A DNA stretch of 64,000 bases from Watersipora subatra (Eukaryota; Bryozoa; Gymnolaemata; Cheilostomatida; Watersiporidae): positions 32,768,643 to 32,832,642 of the forward strand of contig NC_088714.1 in NCBI RefSeq assembly GCF_963576615.1, read 5' to 3'. Positions 60,801 through 64,000 of the stretch are shown piece by piece. Both the position numbers and the translations under genes were made by a program. The notes under the pieces are model-generated. The model did no database searches and had not been told where the DNA came from. It saw only the letters and a list, made by a program, of their open reading frames with translations. How positions within the stretch are numbered: the first letter of the stretch is position 1; each line of letters starts with the position of its first letter.

Positions 60801-63182
60801 TTGCGTACTATGCAGGGTGCTTTCGTAGCGTCATGGACACAAATAGCTCTCATTAGTAAGCTTACTCAAATTTTCCAGGCTAATAGCAAGCGACAGGCAA
60901 CTCTCATTACTTCTCATTGTTTATAAGCTGATTTTTAATATCCGGGCAACGCCGAAAGCACAGCTAGTCTATATATATATATATTTTTCAAAGTATGTGT
61001 GTCATTCCGGCTATAGATATAGCTTTAGCGCACGCTGATTATTTTACCAATGCGGCCACGCGTTACAACGCCCTAATTAAAAAAAAAATTTTTGTAAGGT
61101 TCAATTACTATATTTGGGGTCAAGGCCAATTCTTTTAATGCGGACATTTATGTTGTTTCCGTGAGAAGAGCCTCGACATTATCTCTCTGTTCAGTCAGAC
61201 AAAGACTGTACGATATCTCCTTTTTACATTTGTACCGGTATCGAGAGGTACCAGTATCGTCGTATTCAAAGTTTTGATGGATAGCTTCTGGTGGAACAGT
61301 AACCTTTTTTATACACATGCACTCTATGCAAGAATTGTTAATAATTCAACATTTTCATGATTTTTATTTTGTTTGCTCAGTTCGTATTAGTTGTATCGTG
61401 ACCGAATCATCTTTTATTGTAATCATAGCAAAACCGACTTAATTTAGCTATTACTTGCTAATTATTTCACATTTACATCTAAACCTTTTTATAGTCGTTT
61501 TACTTTTTTTAATTTATTTGACCTGCACGAAACATTCTCCTCATGATATGAAGTTTAAAAGTTGTCTGACAAATTTTTAAAACCTTTACAGTTGGTTTTA
61601 TTTTCTCTCTTAATTTGTTTCAATTACACAAAACACTTTTCTCATGATATGTAGTTTGAAAGTTAAAATGGCAAATGTTGTTATATGTTAAATACAAATC
61701 AATTTTTTGTCCAAAGACTTTTTTATTACCCGGACAACGCTGGGTTGTTTAGCTAGTCTATACATAGAGCTTTAAAAGCCATTCAGTTTGAATGTTGGTT
61801 AAAGGTTCACTAATTTCCTTATTGCTGTTGGCAGACAAATGAACATCGAACTAATCTTAATCTGACTACTGCAAAAGCTGTACTCAAAATAAATATAAAT
61901 AGAAGGGTTTTGTTGGTGATTCAGCATAGGGTTAATGGCTCCTTGAGATTTTAGAACTGTTACTAACCAACTAACGGGTTGTGTAGGCAAAAATGTATGA
62001 TCATTGATTGACAGAAAAGCTGCCCTTCCAACACGCCCTCTAAACGCGAGTTGGAGACATTATTTATCGATTTGTTACCAAACGCTCGGCGAACACCTTA
62101 TTTACTAGTTTTCATTAGGAAGTAGGTAAATGGATTGTGAATATATCGCAAGCAACTGTTCGCTACTACCTGTGCAATATAAAATTGACGATTTTTTCTT
62201 TCCTTTTAAAAATTACAGAAAAGGCAAACAACTCTTTGTATAGAGAGGTCATATTTTGATGCTGATCATCAAACATAGGTGGGTGATTATTCTAGAAGTT
62301 ATTCAATTTAAACCTTTGGCAGCCAAACAGCAAGAACTTGTGAACAGCTGACTAAAACCTCTCTATGACACAAAGATTTTTTGTTGGACTTGAATCATGT
62401 CTATACCTGCAGGTCTGAGCCCAATAGTAGATTGGTTGGCTGATAACGGAGAAGTAGGCTTTGTAGTCCCAGAACCAATGTCCAGATCCGGTGTATGGGA
62501 AGGCTGAGTAGAGCACTTTGCCGAACAACCCGTTTAACAGAAGTATGTTGTCAAATATAGCTAAGGCTAAGAGCAGCACTGAGCTAGAGTTCTTGGCAGG
62601 GTCTATCCAGTAAACCAAAACTACCAGACAATTTCCAACCAAGCCTGTAACAGTTTGCAGCCAACCTGTGACAAGCTGTCACAACAGTGAACAATTGGCT
62701 CATCTGCACAATTGACAAACAAACCTGCAACAATTGGCGATCACGTTTGACTGAATTTGCCAACCTCTACACGTAGCAAACCAACATTGTGGTAGCTCCC
62801 AACCAACTTTTTGGTGTTTGTCTCTTTAAAAGGTGGTTGCCATAAAATAAACTATTAGAAATATCAGTTAAACTTGTAGCAGCTGACAAAAATGCTCCGA
62901 TAAGAAAAAATCAAAAGCTGCTAAACACAACTAATTGAATATTTGAAAGAAAACTCGTCATTCTGGGTACATTAGTTCTATTGTATGCTTCAAGAAACCT
63001 GAGATTGAAATTGCGATAAAAACTTTTCCCTTACCAAGAACAACAATCACAAGAAGTGCCACGACATTTCCATAGAAGTAGACCTCTTCAGAACTAGTAT
63101 AGTTATGGCAGTGAGCCGAAGCATCCAGAGATGTCAAGCTTATATTATGGTGATCAGAATGAGTTAAAACGTTTTCCATCAT
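54349..63182 (-). CDS. Rhodopsin-family GPCR, FMRFamide-receptor-like (six coding exons, 465 aa)
   Basis: Exons in transcript order: 63182-63035, 62644-62407, 60291-60126, 56906-56667, 55753-55610 and 54810-54349. All are GT-AG and phase-consistent. The extracellular N-terminus has N-glycosylation sites (NIS, NYT). TM1 is completed across the first junction (GLVGNCLVVLVYW). TM2 contains VLLLALAIFDNILLL. TM3 contains PIYYWAQTCSTWCIVL and DRY at 139-141; TM4 ends ILYNLPRCFD. A Cys-containing loop with NET precedes TM5. TM6 contains ITRMVICIIVKFIICVTP and TM7 contains INSSTNFLIF. The Ser/Thr-rich cytoplasmic tail is about 125 residues. The PxxxxAQTxSxW and LYNLPRxF(D/E) patterns, and the absence of the usual TM3 cysteine, fit FMRFamide-receptor-like neuropeptide receptors; the ligand is inference. 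TAA-AGG directly precedes the first of two consecutive ATGs, fixing the start. Confidence 0.9.
55047..55609 (-). other. Part of GPCR intron 5, nothing recognised
   Basis: Intron 5 spans 54811-55609. An 81-codon plus-strand frame at 55047-55292 has no recognisable motif. No transposon ends seen. Confidence 0.5.
55610..55753 (-). CDS. GPCR exon 5 (TM6)
   Basis: 48 codons: SSCKLSGTEESITRMV, then TM6 with the CVTP bend, ending NDAYE at gtagat. The acceptor ttttgattaag is weak in pyrimidines but gives the right phase. Confidence 0.85.
56667..56906 (-). CDS. GPCR exon 4 (extracellular loop 2, TM5)
   Basis: After acceptor tgtatgtag. It encodes NEIQPTLELCSNETTW, TM5 (YSVILYSLVYYMAPLILLI) and a basic third loop ending NLRRHS. 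Phase 0 at gtaagt. Confidence 0.88.
57630..57860 (-). repeat. SINE-like repeat family II, third copy
   Basis: In GPCR intron 3. On the minus strand GGTAGTGTGTTGGGCTGCC resembles box A and AGCTCAAATCCTG a degenerate box B. Its 5' part matches 28183-28255 and 358-440. Confidence 0.5.
58096..58146. repeat. Hairpin with 21-bp arms
   Basis: CTGAGGATTCAACT at 58096 onward is mirrored by AGTTGAATCCTCAG ending at 58146. The full 21-nt arms differ at one position and are separated by 9 nt. In GPCR intron 3. Confidence 0.85.
58651..59937. repeat. 15-bp minisatellite, about 85 copies
   Basis: The unit is AAACTGTATTATATC with three common variants at the fifth base (CTG, CAG, CCG) and rarer TATC or TTTTATC forms. 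CCG units cluster in two blocks (about 59175-59270 and 59565-59705) and CAG units in repeated patterns, showing block duplication. The 15-bp period keeps frames open on both strands, producing 376- and 422-codon spurious ORFs. It lies wholly in GPCR intron 3. Confidence 0.96.
60126..60291 (-). CDS. GPCR exon 3 (DRY motif, TM4)
   Basis: After acceptor attgacag. It encodes TWCIVLVTIDRYIVVARPLQ through ILYNLPRCFDIHPT. It ends in phase 0 at gtatgt. Confidence 0.9.
60531..60577. repeat. Hairpin with 20-bp arms, one mismatch
   Basis: GACAAAGAGTTGTCTGCTTT (60531-60550) pairs with 60558-60577 across a 7-nt loop, with one G/A mismatch. In GPCR intron 2, 20 bp from repeat copy F. Confidence 0.88.
60597..60969 (-). 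mobile_element. Repeat family I, copy F
   Basis: On the minus strand it opens at 60969 with ACTAGCTGTGCTTTCGGCGT / TGCCCGG. It closes at 60597 with the tRNA-like segment, AATAGTTATAGCTGAAGGGA and AATTATATATATAGA. Directly abuts copy G. Confidence 0.6.
60970..61757 (-). mobile_element. Repeat family I, copy G
   Basis: On the minus strand it opens at 61757 with ACTAGCTAAACAACCCAGCG / TTGTCCGGGTAATAAAA. Its body is the inverse of copy E (AGCAAGTAATAGCTAAATTA, CGGTTTTGCTATGATTACAA). It is tandem with copy F in GPCR intron 2. Confidence 0.62.
62407..62644 (-). CDS. GPCR exon 2 (TM1 end, TM2, start of TM3)
   Basis: After acceptor ctgttacag. It encodes GLVGNCLVVLVYWIDP through YYWAQTC and ends in phase 2 at gtatag. 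Confidence 0.9.
63035..63182 (-). CDS. GPCR exon 1 (N-terminus, start of TM1)
   Basis: Starts with tandem ATGs (MMENVLTHSD) after an in-frame TAA. It ends VALLVIVVL in phase 1 at gtaagg. Confidence 0.85.
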
Positions 63183-64000
63183 CCTTTATAAAACAAGTCA
63201 GCTGAGCACAAAATTGTCTCCCTTGTCCCCAGCATCTTGCCTTAATCTAAACGGAAAAGGCATAGGTACGATGTGTGAGAGAAATACCATTCAAAATTAT
63301 AACAACTCACAATGTTTCACTTTACACATTAAAAACTGATTAAAATGAAACCCCAAGTTAACGCATTGAAGCCCGAGCCCGGGATAATTTGGGAGTTGTT
63401 TTCCCACCTGATCATATGCCCGAGTAAATTTGGCTGCGTAGTTTTTGCCTTACTTTTTTGCACTTTCAACTTATGTAGGATTACGAAATTTTGATCACTT
63501 TGCACATAATATGTTTTTAGTTTAATTTCACAATTTCAAGTTGATTGGCTAATTATATTTTTTAATATATTTAAAATACTGAGGGCACTTCTTACCGAGA
63601 TGAGCCCTCGGTAATGTTTTGGTTCGGTAAGAGTTGTGGCTCCTTACCAAAAGCTACACGCTGTTTGCCATTTTTGGTGATGAAGGATCTAAATTAGACA
63701 AAGCTAGAAAACTTCTCCTTAGCAACACGAGCTTTACACTAAAACTATCTGTTTGTTTATTAATAACCAATAGACTCGGTGTACATTAATCATTGTTTCT
63801 TCTGTTACTTTTGAAACATCAATTCTTTGAAAGATTGTAAAAAACTATTTACTCAATTTGGTTTCTGTTTGTTTTTCATCGCGTTCTGCAAGCTTGGAGC
63901 TTTAATATGATATACAGTTGAAAAAGATTCACAGCCTTAGATTCATAGATTGTAAAGTTGTTAATGCAGACTATGGCCAGGGCCTGTTTGTATATACAAG
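63183..64000. other. Upstream of the GPCR gene, nothing coding recognised
   Basis: Probable 5' flank of the GPCR. A TTATAAA lies only about 5 nt before the ATG, too close to be the promoter. At 63708-63862 a diverged repeat resembles 20163-20345. A small inverted motif, GAGGGC...TTACCGAGATGAGCCCTC, is at 63580-63612. Confidence 0.45.

Overview
The window is animal nuclear DNA. It is AT-rich, its genes have many small exons with GT-AG introns, and it is dense in minisatellites, small DNA transposons and SINE-like repeats. It carries a COPII SEC23 gene, a peptide-type rhodopsin-family GPCR resembling FMRFamide receptors, and a BEL/Pao LTR retrotransposon. Together these suggest a marine invertebrate, probably a lophotrochozoan (mollusc- or bryozoan-like). 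The clade is inference. No bacterial, plasmid or CRISPR features are present.

Layout. (1) 1-4.7 kb: repeats and one decayed minus-strand coding region. (2) 4.7-6.4 kb, plus strand: a four-coding-exon gene for an unusual 220-aa Ras-like GTPase behind a clear TATA/initiator promoter. (3) 8.6-11.0 kb, minus strand: a two-exon gene for a 75-aa single-span basic protein, with a 1.45-kb terminal-inverted-repeat transposon in its intron. (4) 11-19.4 kb: intergenic, mostly repeats (a foldback-bearing repeat, a mariner-type MITE). (5) 19.4-53.7 kb, plus strand: a complete SEC23 gene, 17 coding exons, 782 aa (775 aa if an optional 21-nt microexon is skipped). Every exon boundary could be placed with conserved phase. 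Its introns hold minisatellites, a hAT MITE with a perfect 8-bp target duplication, several members of a tRNA-headed repeat family, and, in intron 12, an 8.3-kb antisense BEL/Pao element. That element has 809-bp LTRs, a 5-bp target duplication and one unbroken 1853-codon gag-pol frame. (6) 54.3-63.2 kb, minus strand: a complete six-exon GPCR gene (465 aa), convergent with SEC23 (617 bp between stop codons). Its introns contain a 1.28-kb 15-bp minisatellite and two more members of the repeat family.

How the genes work. SEC23 is the SAR1 GTPase-activating inner-coat subunit of COPII vesicles leaving the ER. The GPCR is probably a plasma-membrane neuropeptide receptor. The small GTPase and the 75-aa protein are of unknown function. 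There is no operon logic; the genes look like independent animal neighbours. The most notable items are the structurally intact retrotransposon inside SEC23, the SEC23 microexon, the repeat family with a GC-rich dyad end plus tRNA-like module, the atypical GTPase, and the unrecognised 75-aa protein.
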